Origin: Lentzea albidocapillata
GTDB taxonomy: Bacteria > Actinomycetota > Actinomycetes > Mycobacteriales > Pseudonocardiaceae
DNA: 64,000 nucleotides
Assembly (NCBI RefSeq): GCF_000719115.1
Contig: NZ_JOEA01000022.1
Span: forward strand, 172,784-236,783
Reading direction: 5' to 3'
Below, piece after piece: positions 17,461-25,658 of this stretch. Each line of letters begins with the position of its first letter. Positions within the stretch are counted from its first letter, which is position 1. The notes under the pieces were generated by a model that was given only the letters and a program-made list of their open reading frames with translations, was not told where the DNA came from and searched no databases. Position numbers and translations under genes: made by a program.

Positions 17461-18078
17461 GTGCCGTTCACCGTGGGTTTCGACCTGGACATGACCCTCA
17501 TCGACCCGCGACCGGGAATGGCCGCCGTGATGAACGAGGTGGGTGCCCGCACCGGGCACGCCCTCGACGGCGAGAAGTTCGCGTCGAACCTCGGCCCGCC
17601 CCTCGACATGATCTACCGCGAGATGGGCGTGCCCGAGGACGAGGTCCCGGACCTGGTCTCGCTCTTCCGCGCGCTGTACCCGGAGGTCGTGATCCCGTCG
17701 ACCGTCGCGCTGCCCGGAGCGGCGCTGGCCCTGCAGTGCGTGCGGGAACTGGGCGGCAGCACCATGGTCGTCACCGGCAAGTACCGCAAGAACGCCGCGT
17801 TGCACCTCGAAGCGATGGGCTGGGAGGTCGACCACCTCTACGGCGAACTGTGGGCGACGGGCAAGTCCGAGTCGCTCAAGCTGCACGGCGCCGCCGTCTA
17901 CGTGGGTGATCACATCGGCGACATGCGGGGTGCTGTCGAGGCCGGAGCGCTGGGCGTCGGCGTCGTCACGGGGCCGTGCTCGCGTGCGGAGCTCACGGAG
18001 GCGGGCGCCGCGGTCGTGCTGGAGGACCTGCGCGAGTTCCCGGAGTGGCTCAGGACTTCTTCTGGCGTGCTTTCCTGA
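17461..18078 (+). CDS. HAD-family phosphatase
   Basis: A 205-residue phosphohydrolase. Motif I is VGFDLDMTLIDPRPG near the N-terminus (nucleophile Asp, acid/base Asp two residues later, with Met in place of the usual Gly). Motif II is VVTGKY, and motif IV is VYVGDHIGDMRGAVEAGALGVGV. The helical cap between motifs I and II is of the phosphoglycolate-phosphatase type. The start is GTG 17461; the transcript probably begins at the -10 inside the TetR operator, leaving a very short leader. It ends inside the convergent small membrane protein gene. Confidence 0.85.
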   Translation: MPFTVGFDLDMTLIDPRPGMAAVMNEVGARTGHALDGEKFASNLGPPLDMIYREMGVPEDEVPDLVSLFRALYPEVVIPSTVALPGAALALQCVRELGGSTMVVTGKYRKNAALHLEAMGWEVDHLYGELWATGKSESLKLHGAAVYVGDHIGDMRGAVEAGALGVGVVTGPCSRAELTEAGAAVVLEDLREFPEWLRTSSGVLS

Positions 18079-18253
18079 TGACCGCGATGATCCCGAGACC
18101 CAGCCCGATCGCCGGCAGGTAGGTGGCCGCGACGTTCAACGCCACGGGCAGGTCGCTGTGGCCGGCGGCGAACAGCACGAAGACCACGATGATCGCCAGT
18201 ACGCCCACGGCGAACAGGCCGATGGCCAGCGGCATCAACTTCGGAACGGTCAT
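18050..18253 (-). CDS. Small membrane protein, two predicted segments
   Basis: A 67-residue protein starting at ATG 18253. Two hydrophobic stretches (about residues 7-29 and 38-58) flank a short loop, and the tail is basic (IRKARQKKS). I do not recognise the family. It overlaps the end of the forward HAD gene by 29 bases. The codon pattern and basic cytoplasmic tail look real, but there is no functional clue. Confidence 0.65.
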   Translation of the reverse strand: MTVPKLMPLAIGLFAVGVLAIIVVFVLFAAGHSDLPVALNVAATYLPAIGLGLGIIAVIRKARQKKS

Positions 18254-18365
18254 AAGAGCAGGATAGTGCGCTAACGGAGGTGCCTCCCCCGAGGTCTTCT
18301 CGCTACTCTGGTGGGACGCGTCCTGGGTACGCCCCCGGGCGCGTTCGTTGTGCAGAAGCAAGGGA

Positions 18366-18767
18366 ATGGTGAGCGCGGTGCCGACCGGCAAGGTCAAGTG
18401 GTACGACACGGAGAAGGGCTTCGGATTCGTCACCCAGGACGGTGGCGAGGACGTCTACGTCCGCAAATCCGCACTGCCCGCTGGTGTCGACGGCCTCAAA
18501 GCCGGGCAGCGCATCGAGTTCGGCATGGCCGAGGGCAGGCGTGGCCCGCAGGCGCTGTCCGTGCGCCTGGTCGACCCGGCGCCGTCCGTCGTGGAGGCCC
18601 GCCGCCGTCCCGCGGAGGAGATGCACGGCCTGATCGACGACATGATCAAGCTGCTCGAGGACAAGGTGCAGCCTGACCTGCGTCGCGGCCGCTACCCGTC
18701 CGACAAGAAGAACATGAAGCTCATCGCCGAGGTCGTCCGGGCGGTGGCGCGGGACCTCGATCCGTAA
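18366..18767 (+). CDS. Cold-shock-domain protein with C-terminal extension (CspB-like)
   Basis: A 133-residue protein. Residues 7-70 are a cold-shock domain with both RNA-binding motifs, [15 protein letters not shown] (RNP1, KGFGFV) and [10 protein letters not shown] (RNP2-like, VYV in place of VFVH). The following 60 residues are a helical extension seen in the long Csp group of actinobacteria. It should bind single-stranded nucleic acid. ATG 18366 and GTG 18369 are both possible starts; AAGGGA lies just before them. The HD hydrolase gene begins 13 bases after it. A cold-shock gene also occurs near rpfA in mycobacteria (cspB). Confidence 0.9.
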   Translation: MVSAVPTGKVKWYDTEKGFGFVTQDGGEDVYVRKSALPAGVDGLKAGQRIEFGMAEGRRGPQALSVRLVDPAPSVVEARRRPAEEMHGLIDDMIKLLEDKVQPDLRRGRYPSDKKNMKLIAEVVRAVARDLDP

Positions 18768-18780
18768 AAGGATCAGCGTC

Positions 18781-19365
18781 ATGTCTGACGCTGACAGGAT
18801 CGTCGAGTTCGTCTACGAGGTCGGCCAGCTCAAACGCCTGCCCAGAGCGGGGTGGCTCTTCGCCGGGGTGCAGAACCCCGAGTCGGTGGCCGCCCACTCG
18901 TTCCGGGTGGGCGTTCTGGCGTACGCGATCGCAGTCCAGGAGGGCGCGAACCACGACAGGGCCGCGACTCTGGGCCTCTTCCACGACGTGCCCGAGGCAC
19001 GCATCGGCGACATCCCCTACGTCGGCAAGCTCTACCTCGACGTCAAGATGCCGCCGGAAGCCGTGGCGCGCGACCAGGTCCAGCACCTGCCCGCGCCGCT
19101 GGCCGCACACATCGAGGCACTCGTCGCCGAGCACGAGTCCGCCAAGGGCTTCGACCACACGCCGGAGGCGCGCTGCTCGCGTGACGCGGACAAGCTCGAG
19201 TTGTTGTTGCAGGCCAGGGAGTACCAGGCCGCGGGGGTCTCCAAGATGGAGCGCTTCATCCAGACCATGCAGGCGTCGGTGGTCACCGACACCGGCAAGG
19301 CACTGATGGAGTCGGCCCTGCGGATCGCTCCCAGCGAGTGGTGGGAAGCGTTCGGCAGGCGGTGA
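18781..19365 (+). CDS. HD-domain phosphohydrolase (YfbR-like), paralogue of the gene at 10215
   Basis: A 194-residue HD hydrolase with H39 in SVAAHSFRV, H68-D69 in LFHDVPEARIGDIPY and the last metal ligand in SRDADKLELLLQ. It aligns end to end with the product of 10215-10778 (shared LKR, RAGW, GV, NPESV/DPESV, ADKLE, LLLQ blocks), so the two are paralogues. A role in clearing nucleoside monophosphates or similar small phosphates is inferred from YfbR. It follows the cold-shock gene at 13 bases and is probably in the same transcript. Confidence 0.88.
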   Translation: MSDADRIVEFVYEVGQLKRLPRAGWLFAGVQNPESVAAHSFRVGVLAYAIAVQEGANHDRAATLGLFHDVPEARIGDIPYVGKLYLDVKMPPEAVARDQVQHLPAPLAAHIEALVAEHESAKGFDHTPEARCSRDADKLELLLQAREYQAAGVSKMERFIQTMQASVVTDTGKALMESALRIAPSEWWEAFGRR

Positions 19366-19821
19366 TCAGCGGGTGATGTCGACGACCCACGAGCCGCGCA
19401 TGAGCGGCTGGCCGGTCTCCAGCACCGCGCCGGCCGCCTCGTGCACCTCGATGCGCAGCAGCTGGTCGGAGTCGTTCGGCACGGCCAGCGTGTACGTGTA
19501 GTCGTCGCCCTTGCCGAGCAACGGCGAGGAGCAGCCCTCCTGCACGCGAGCGGCGTTCTCGTACACGCACACGACCTCCCAGAGGCCGTCCGCGAGCTGC
19601 CCGTCCACCGAGATCTGCACGACCTTGCCCGCCGGCACCTTCAACGTGCCGGGAGCGTTCCTCTCGGCGCAGTTGGAGCCCTCGACGTCGCAGTAGATCG
19701 TCGGCTCGATGCGGATGGTCTTGCCGTTCGCGTAGAACGTGACCTCGGGGTCGTGCTGCTGCAGGGAGCAGCCGGACAGCACGAGAACACTGGCAGCCAT
19801 TACAGAAGCAAGTCGACGCAC
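19366..19821 (-). CDS. DUF2771 lipoprotein
   Basis: A 151-residue predicted lipoprotein with lipobox LSGC (cysteine near 18). The mature domain has conserved cysteines (IYCDVEGSNCAE, VVCVYENAA, EGCSSPLL) and ends in GSWVVDITR, as in actinobacterial DUF2771 proteins. The function of this family is not known. It is the last gene of a reverse operon after an MFS transporter and a glutaminyl cyclase, with ten bases between it and the MFS gene. Confidence 0.85.
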   Translation of the reverse strand: MRRLASVMAASVLVLSGCSLQQHDPEVTFYANGKTIRIEPTIYCDVEGSNCAERNAPGTLKVPAGKVVQISVDGQLADGLWEVVCVYENAARVQEGCSSPLLGKGDDYTYTLAVPNDSDQLLRIEVHEAAGAVLETGQPLMRGSWVVDITR

Positions 19822-19831
19822 GTCAGGCAGC

Positions 19832-21334
19832 CTACGGGGTCGCCGGCGCAGGCCTGCGGACCAGTCTGTGCAACGACGTGCCGTTGCGGTACATCCAGGT
19901 CTGCGTGAGGCCCAGCGCGAGCAGCACGGCGAGCACCAGGAAGCCGACCCAGAACGTCGCGGGCAGCAGCACGCCGAGCGCGCCGCCGAAGACCCACGCG
20001 AGCTGCAGGACCGTCTCGGAGCGGCCGAACGCGGACGCGCGCGACTCCTCCGGCAGGTCGTCCTGGATCACCGCGTCGAGGCTGACCTTGGCCAGCGACG
20101 ACGCCGTGGCACCCAGCAGGCCGACGATCGCGGCCGTGACCAGGCCCGGCAGCGCGGCGGCGACGATGGTGGCCGCCAGCGCCGTGCCGACGCAGGCGAT
20201 GACCACCTCGTCCGGCCTGCCGAAGTGCTGGCGCGCGCCGATCGCGTTGCCGAGGAAGCTGCCGACGCCCGCCGCGCCGGCGATCACGCCGAGCAGGAGC
20301 AGCTGCTGGACGGCGTCGCCCTCGGTCTGCTCGCGGACCACGAAGGCCGCGAACAGCGTCAGGAACCCCGTCAGCATGCGGATGGAACCGTTGCCCCACA
20401 ACGAGACCGCGACGTGCCGGGAGATGCGTTGCCTGGCGGGCTTGGCCGTCAGCGTCGCCGGGACCTCGCCCTCGGTCACCTCGACCCACGACGGGATCTT
20501 CATGCACAGCCAGGCGTTCACCAGGCACAGCGCGGCGGTGAACCACAGCGCGCCCGGCGAGCCGAACACGTTCGCGAAGCCCGCGGCGAGCGCGCCGAAC
20601 ACCCCGCCCGCGGCGAGTCCGAAGATCGTCATGCGGGCGTTGGTCTTGGACAGCGTGATCTCCGGCGGCAGCACCCGTGGCGTGATCGCGGACTTGAGCA
20701 CGGTGAACGACTTGGACAGGACCATGCTGCCCAGTGCCGCCGGGTACAGCAGCCAGTTGTCGAAGTTCAGCGCCATCACGACCGACAGGCCGATCCGCAG
20801 CACGCAGGACGCCGACAGGGCGAGCCTGCGGCCGCGCTGGATCTTGTCGAGCAGCGGGCCGATCACCGGCGCGATCAACGCGAACGGCGCGACCGTGATC
20901 AGCAGGTAGAGCGCGACCTTGGTCTTGGACTCGGCGCTGGCCGCGCTGAAGAACAGTGTGTTCGCCAGCGCGACGGCCATCGCGGCGTCGGCGGCGTAGT
21001 TCATCATCACCGCGTAGGTGACCGACGTCATGCCGGACTTCCCGGCGCCGTCGGCGCGGGCCGCGCGCCGGAACGCCGCGACCGCCTGCTGCGAGATCTG
21101 CTTGCTGCGGAACCACGCGACGCGCGTGACCGTGAGCTTGCGCGGCGGCTTGGGCGTCGGCGTCGTCTGCTGGTCCTGGTTGGGCAGCGGGCGGGTGTTC
21201 TGTGGACGCTGCGGTGGTGCTTGGAAACCGTGCTCGGACGGTGTTCCGCGACGCTGCCGCGGCTGGTACTCGTCGTCCTGCCACGGGTAGCGCTTCGGAG
21301 TCGGTCCGTCACTCCGTCCGCGGTCGCCGGTCAC
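19832..21334 (-). CDS. MFS transporter with proline/glutamine-rich cytoplasmic N-terminus
   Basis: A 500-residue membrane protein. The first ~75 residues (after GTG 21334) are polar, rich in Pro, Gln and Arg, with no membrane segment. About 12 hydrophobic helices follow, with MFS-like loops (PVIGPLLDKIQRGRR after helix 2 resembles the GxLaDrxGrR loop). Substrate cannot be deduced. The gene is between the glutaminyl cyclase (four bases upstream) and the DUF2771 lipoprotein, an arrangement that suggests an envelope-related role. Mycobacteria carry an MFS gene at a similar place in the rpfA-serC block. Confidence 0.88.
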   Translation of the reverse strand: MTGDRGRSDGPTPKRYPWQDDEYQPRQRRGTPSEHGFQAPPQRPQNTRPLPNQDQQTTPTPKPPRKLTVTRVAWFRSKQISQQAVAAFRRAARADGAGKSGMTSVTYAVMMNYAADAAMAVALANTLFFSAASAESKTKVALYLLITVAPFALIAPVIGPLLDKIQRGRRLALSASCVLRIGLSVVMALNFDNWLLYPAALGSMVLSKSFTVLKSAITPRVLPPEITLSKTNARMTIFGLAAGGVFGALAAGFANVFGSPGALWFTAALCLVNAWLCMKIPSWVEVTEGEVPATLTAKPARQRISRHVAVSLWGNGSIRMLTGFLTLFAAFVVREQTEGDAVQQLLLLGVIAGAAGVGSFLGNAIGARQHFGRPDEVVIACVGTALAATIVAAALPGLVTAAIVGLLGATASSLAKVSLDAVIQDDLPEESRASAFGRSETVLQLAWVFGGALGVLLPATFWVGFLVLAVLLALGLTQTWMYRNGTSLHRLVRRPAPATP

Positions 21335-21338
21335 ACCG

Positions 21339-22139
21339 TCAATCCTGCCCCATCCCGTTGAACCTCACTCGGAAGATGGTCGGCCAGTTCTTGCCTGTGA
21401 CCAGGAACTCGTTGGTTCCCGGGATGTGCGCGATGCCGTTGAGGACGTCCACGTCGCCGGGGGGCTTGAGCGACGCGAGGTCGTAGGTGTTGGTGACCTT
21501 CCCGGTGGCCGGGTCGATGCGGACGATCTCGTCGGTCTTCCACACGTTCGACCAGACCTTGCCGCCGACGCACTCCAGCTCGTTGAGCTGGGTCAGCGGC
21601 TTGCCGTCGCGGGTGACCTGCACGCTGCCGGTCTCCTGGAACGACCTGGGGTCGCGGAAGGTCAGCTTCGCGGTGCCGTCGCTCATGACGAGCCTCTGCC
21701 CGTCGTCGCAGATGCCCCAGCCCTCGCCCTGGTAGCTCACGCGGCGGAGCTCGTCCAGCGTCCTGCGGTCGCGTTCGATCGCGATGCCGTTCTGCCACGT
21801 GATCTGCCAGATGGTGTCGCCGACGACCGTGATGCCCTCGCCGAAGAAGTCCGGAGGCAGGTCGACCTTCTTCTGGACGTCGCCGGTCGACGGATCGAGC
21901 GCGCGCATCGTCGACTGGCCCTCCAGGCCGGTGCCCTCGTAGAGGACGCCGTCGACGAGTTCCAACCCCTGGGTGAACGCCGTTGCGTCATGCGGAATCT
22001 TCTGCAGGACTTCTACCTGCGGTTTTGCTTCTTGTGGCGTCGAACAGGCGGCCAAGACCGCGACGACGACCAGCCAGACGGGTGAGCGCACCCAACGGAG
22101 GGTGGCACGAGTTTTCGTCCCGGCGAAGTCCTGCGGCAC
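21339..22139 (-). CDS. Glutaminyl-peptide cyclotransferase (plant/bacterial type), lipoprotein
   Basis: A five-bladed beta-propeller enzyme that converts N-terminal glutamine of peptides to pyroglutamate. Landmarks: AFTQGLELVDGVLYEGTGLEGQS, FGEGITVVGDTIWQITW, YQGEGWGICDDG and LNELECVGGKVWSNVW. A lipobox VLAAC with a membrane segment before it predicts surface anchoring. Two GTG starts are possible: 22139 (266 residues, no ribosome site) and 22091, which gives a compact signal peptide beginning MRSPVWLV. Its first start codon is only ten bases from the divergent DUF3027 gene, which favours 22091. Confidence 0.88.
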   Translation of the reverse strand: MPQDFAGTKTRATLRWVRSPVWLVVVAVLAACSTPQEAKPQVEVLQKIPHDATAFTQGLELVDGVLYEGTGLEGQSTMRALDPSTGDVQKKVDLPPDFFGEGITVVGDTIWQITWQNGIAIERDRRTLDELRRVSYQGEGWGICDDGQRLVMSDGTAKLTFRDPRSFQETGSVQVTRDGKPLTQLNELECVGGKVWSNVWKTDEIVRIDPATGKVTNTYDLASLKPPGDVDVLNGIAHIPGTNEFLVTGKNWPTIFRVRFNGMGQD

Positions 22140-22149
22140 AATTCATGAT

Positions 22150-22887
22150 GTGACCGCGACTGAGATGCTCCTCGACGCCGTTGATCTCGCCCGCGCCGCC
22201 GCAGAAGAAGAGGCGGGTGTGGAGAGCGTCGGCGCTCATGTCGGGGTGCACGGAGAGGACGAGTACTCCGTCACGCACCTCTTCGAAGCCGAGCACGCCG
22301 GCTACCGCGGCTGGAGCTGGGCGGTGACCGTCGCCTACGCCGGCGAGGGTTCCCCGGTCTCGGTCAGCGAGGTCGTGCTGCTGCCGGGCCAGGACGCCCT
22401 GGTCGCCCCTGAGTGGGTGCCGTGGAACGAACGCGTCCGTGCCGGTGACCTGGGCGTCGGCGACCTCATGCCGCCCCGGGAGAACGACCCGCGCCTGATC
22501 GAGGCCTACGTGCACTCCGACGACCCCGCGATCGAGGAGGTGGCGCTGGAGATCGGCCTCGGCCGCACCCGCGTCCTGTCCCGCGAGGGCCGCCTGGAGG
22601 CTGCCGACCGCTGGGCGACCTCGGACTTCGGCCCCCGATCCGACATGGCCCGCAGCGCCCCCGCACACTGCGGCACCTGCGGTTTCTACACCCGCGTGGC
22701 CGGAGCGTTCGGCGCGGCGTTCGGCGTCTGCGCGAACGAGATCGCGCCCGCGGACGGCCACGTCGTGCACGTCGAGTACGGCTGCGGCGCGCACTCCCAG
22801 GTCGAGGTCGACATCAGCCCGATGGTGCCCGTGGCCGACCTCGTCTACGACGACGCGCAGCTGGACGTTCTGGACGTTTCGGAGTGA
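22150..22887 (+). CDS. DUF3027-family protein
   Basis: A 245-residue cytoplasmic protein from GTG 22150 without a visible ribosome site (possibly leaderless). It contains EYSVTHLFEAEHAGYRGWSWAVTVA, VLLPGQDALVAPEWVPWNERV and a late CGTCGFYTRVAGAFGAAFGVCANE segment whose cysteines look metal-binding. These match DUF3027 of actinobacteria, whose role is unknown. It overlaps the sacsin-type ATPase gene by four bases (GTGA), so the two products are likely made in fixed ratio and may work together. Confidence 0.87.
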   Translation: MTATEMLLDAVDLARAAAEEEAGVESVGAHVGVHGEDEYSVTHLFEAEHAGYRGWSWAVTVAYAGEGSPVSVSEVVLLPGQDALVAPEWVPWNERVRAGDLGVGDLMPPRENDPRLIEAYVHSDDPAIEEVALEIGLGRTRVLSREGRLEAADRWATSDFGPRSDMARSAPAHCGTCGFYTRVAGAFGAAFGVCANEIAPADGHVVHVEYGCGAHSQVEVDISPMVPVADLVYDDAQLDVLDVSE

Positions 22888-25658
22888 CCGACCCGTTCGG
22901 CACCGAGGCCCTGCGCACCTCGGTCCTCGCCGCATGGCGCGGTTCGCCCACCCGTTTCCGCGAAGACGCGAACGCCGAAGAGGACCTCCGCCTGGGTGGC
23001 TACCGGGACCGGCTGCTCGTCGAACTGGCCCAGAACGCGGCCGACGCGGCCGGTTCGGCGCCGGGTGTGTTGCGGATCACTCTCGTCGACGGTGAGCTGC
23101 GTGCCGCCAACACCGGTGCTCCGCTGACTGCCGCCGGTGTCGCCGCTCTGGCTTCTCTGCGGGCGTCGTCGAAGGAGTCCGGAGTCGGGCAGTTCGGTGT
23201 CGGCTTCGCGGCCGTGCTGGCCGTGTCGGACGCGCCGCGCGTGGTGTCTGTTTCCGGTGGCGTCGAGTTCTCTTTGGCCAGGACTCAGGCCGAGGTCCCG
23301 GACCTGGCGTCCGAACGCGGCGGCGACGTGCCGGTGCTGCGCCTGGTCTGGCCGGTCGTCGAGGACGTGCCGGACGGGTTCACGACCGAGGTCCGGCTGC
23401 CGTTGAAGGTCGACCTGTCGCTGGACGACCTGGCTGCCGAGGTCCCGGACCTGCTGCTGGCCCTGCCGGGGTTGCGGCGGGTCGAGATCGGCACCCAGTC
23501 GTGGGAACGCTCTGTCGACGACGACGGCGTCGTCACCGTCGGCCCGGCGCGCTGGCTGGTCGAGCGGACCGTCGGTGAGCTGCCTTCCGAGCTGGTCCAA
23601 GGTGTCGAGCACCGTCCTCAGTGGACTGTGTCCTGGGCGTACCCGCTGGATGCCGCTTTGGGCGAGGACGTGCTGCACGCACCGACCCCGACGGACGAGC
23701 GGTTGTCGTTGCCTGCTCGGTTGATCGCGACTCTGCCGGTCGAGCCTTCGCGCCGCCGGATCCTGCCCGGCCCGGCCGCGTGGTCGGTGCTGGACGCCGC
23801 CGCTGCCGCCTACCCGGCTCTCGTTGCGCGCGTGCCCGCCATCGAGCGGACCACGCTCGTGCCGCTGCCGGGCTTTCCGCTGTCCGAAGTGGACGCTCGG
23901 CTGCGGGCCGGCGTGCTGCGCTCGTTGCGTGCTTCCGCCTGGCTGCCGCTGGCTTCCGGCGAGTGGATCGAACCTTCGCGCGCTCGCGTTCTGGACGTCG
24001 GTTCCGAGGATCTCGTCGACCTGGTCGAGGACGCTCTGCCTGGGCTGCTGGACGCCGAGTTGTCTGCTCCGGTGCACGCGGCCGCCCTGGCAGCGCTGGA
24101 AGTTCCGCGGGTGACCACCTCCGAGGTCGTCGCGGCTCTGGCGGGTGTCTCCGGTGATCCCGGCTGGTGGCGTGACGTGTACGCGGCGTTCTCGCCGCTG
24201 GCCGAGGTGGATCCGGACGTTCGTGAGGCTCTGGCGGCTCTGCCGGTGCCGCTGGCCGATGGCCGTGTTGTGACCGGGCCGCGCACGACCCTGATCGCCG
24301 ATGAGCCGTTGCCCGGCTTGCGGGTTGTGCACCCGGATGCCGTGCATCCGTTGCTGGTGCGGCTGGGTGCGGTCGAGGCCGGCGCTGCCGAACTGCTGGC
24401 TGATCCGTCGTTGCGCGAGAACGTGGCTCGGTCGTTGGAGGACGCCGAGGCCGGTCTTGACGGTCTCGACCTGGTCGAGACCGTGCTGCGGCTGGTGGAT
24501 CTCGCCGGGGTGCGGGCCGGTGAGGAGCCCTGGCTGGGCGCGCTCGCGCTGCCGGATTCTGACGGCGAGTGGCATCGGGCGGACGAGTTGCTGATGCCCG
24601 ACTCCGCCTTGGTCGGCGTGGTCGAGGCCGACGCGTTCCCGTTGCTGTCCAAGGAGATCGTTGAGACGTACCCGCGTGCCGCGCTGGTTGCGACCGGGGT
24701 TGTCGACGGGTTCTCGTTGGTGGTCGATGACGAGCCATCCGGGCCGGATCACGACCTCGCCGATGAGCCGGCGTGGTGGTCGTCCGTGGCCGATGAGCCC
24801 CGCCGGGTGGTGGGCGTCCGGGATCTGGATCTTGTTGTCGACTGGCCTGCGGCGTTGCGGTTGCTGGCTGCTGATCCGGTGACTTGGCGTGCGGTGACCG
24901 AGCCTGACGGGTACACGGGCTGGTGGATCGCTCGCTACGCGTCGCTGGGTGGAGTCGCGCCTCGCTCTTACCGGCTGCCTGATGCGTCGTTGTTGGACGG
25001 GTTGTTCGACGTTGCGCCGGACTTTGGGCTGCCTGAGCATGTGCTGCGGGCGGCTGGGGTTCGGTCTTCGTTGGAGATTCTCGACGACGATGATGCCGAG
25101 TTTGTGTTGGAGCGGCTTGGGGATGCCGATCGGGTGGTCGCCGACGCTGTGGTGTTGCGGGCTTATGCGGGGCTGCCTGAGGGGGAGTTCTCGCCGCCTG
25201 AGCGGGTTCGGGTGTTGTCCGGGGCCGTAGTTGCTGCTGACGATGTTGTTGTGCTGGATCATCCTTGGTTGCTGGGGGTTGTTCCGGCTTCACGGGTGTT
25301 GCTTGCTGACGGGTCTGAGGAGCTTGCTGATCTTTTGGATCTGGCGCTGGCTTCCGAGGAGTTCTCCGGGTTGCCGGATCATGTCGGTGAGGTTGTTCAG
25401 TGGCGGGACCTCGGGGCTGTTCGGATGGCCTGTGAGTTGCTTGAGGTCGCGTTGCCTGATGGTGTGGTTGTTGTGCATGACGAGCTTTTGGTTGATGGGG
25501 CTCGGGTTGAGTGGTGGATGGTGGAGGGGGTTCCCCATGCTGCTGACTCGCCTGAGGGGTTTGGGCGGGCTTTGGCTTGGGTTTCTGGGCGGTGGGGGGA
25601 TCGGCATACTTTCGTTGCGCTGATCACTGATCCGAGCGCTGCCACTTTGCTTGGCTGA
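22884..25658 (+). CDS. Sacsin N-terminal (GHKL ATPase)-domain protein
   Basis: A 924-residue protein. The first ~200 residues are a GHKL/HSP90-type ATPase: YRDRLLVELAQNAADAAG (N-box, near 45-58), a GELRAANTGAPLTAAG turn and GQFGVGFAAVLAVSD (G-motif near 103). This matches the sacsin N-terminal domain. The long remainder is hydrophobic-alternating and without recognised motifs. Function in bacteria is unknown; a chaperone-like role is inferred. Codons change from C-ending to T-ending (GTT, GCT, GAT, CTT) over the last 700 bases. The final 369 bases overlap the antisense tail of the MFS gene at 25290. Confidence 0.87.
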   Translation: MTDPFGTEALRTSVLAAWRGSPTRFREDANAEEDLRLGGYRDRLLVELAQNAADAAGSAPGVLRITLVDGELRAANTGAPLTAAGVAALASLRASSKESGVGQFGVGFAAVLAVSDAPRVVSVSGGVEFSLARTQAEVPDLASERGGDVPVLRLVWPVVEDVPDGFTTEVRLPLKVDLSLDDLAAEVPDLLLALPGLRRVEIGTQSWERSVDDDGVVTVGPARWLVERTVGELPSELVQGVEHRPQWTVSWAYPLDAALGEDVLHAPTPTDERLSLPARLIATLPVEPSRRRILPGPAAWSVLDAAAAAYPALVARVPAIERTTLVPLPGFPLSEVDARLRAGVLRSLRASAWLPLASGEWIEPSRARVLDVGSEDLVDLVEDALPGLLDAELSAPVHAAALAALEVPRVTTSEVVAALAGVSGDPGWWRDVYAAFSPLAEVDPDVREALAALPVPLADGRVVTGPRTTLIADEPLPGLRVVHPDAVHPLLVRLGAVEAGAAELLADPSLRENVARSLEDAEAGLDGLDLVETVLRLVDLAGVRAGEEPWLGALALPDSDGEWHRADELLMPDSALVGVVEADAFPLLSKEIVETYPRAALVATGVVDGFSLVVDDEPSGPDHDLADEPAWWSSVADEPRRVVGVRDLDLVVDWPAALRLLAADPVTWRAVTEPDGYTGWWIARYASLGGVAPRSYRLPDASLLDGLFDVAPDFGLPEHVLRAAGVRSSLEILDDDDAEFVLERLGDADRVVADAVVLRAYAGLPEGEFSPPERVRVLSGAVVAADDVVVLDHPWLLGVVPASRVLLADGSEELADLLDLALASEEFSGLPDHVGEVVQWRDLGAVRMACELLEVALPDGVVVVHDELLVDGARVEWWMVEGVPHAADSPEGFGRALAWVSGRWGDRHTFVALITDPSAATLLG

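Noticed and set aside
22845..25293. Two very long antisense frames (up to 805 residues) across the sacsin-type gene
   Set aside because: Low-complexity Arg/Pro/Gln composition typical of shadow frames; the forward gene has clear ATPase motifs.
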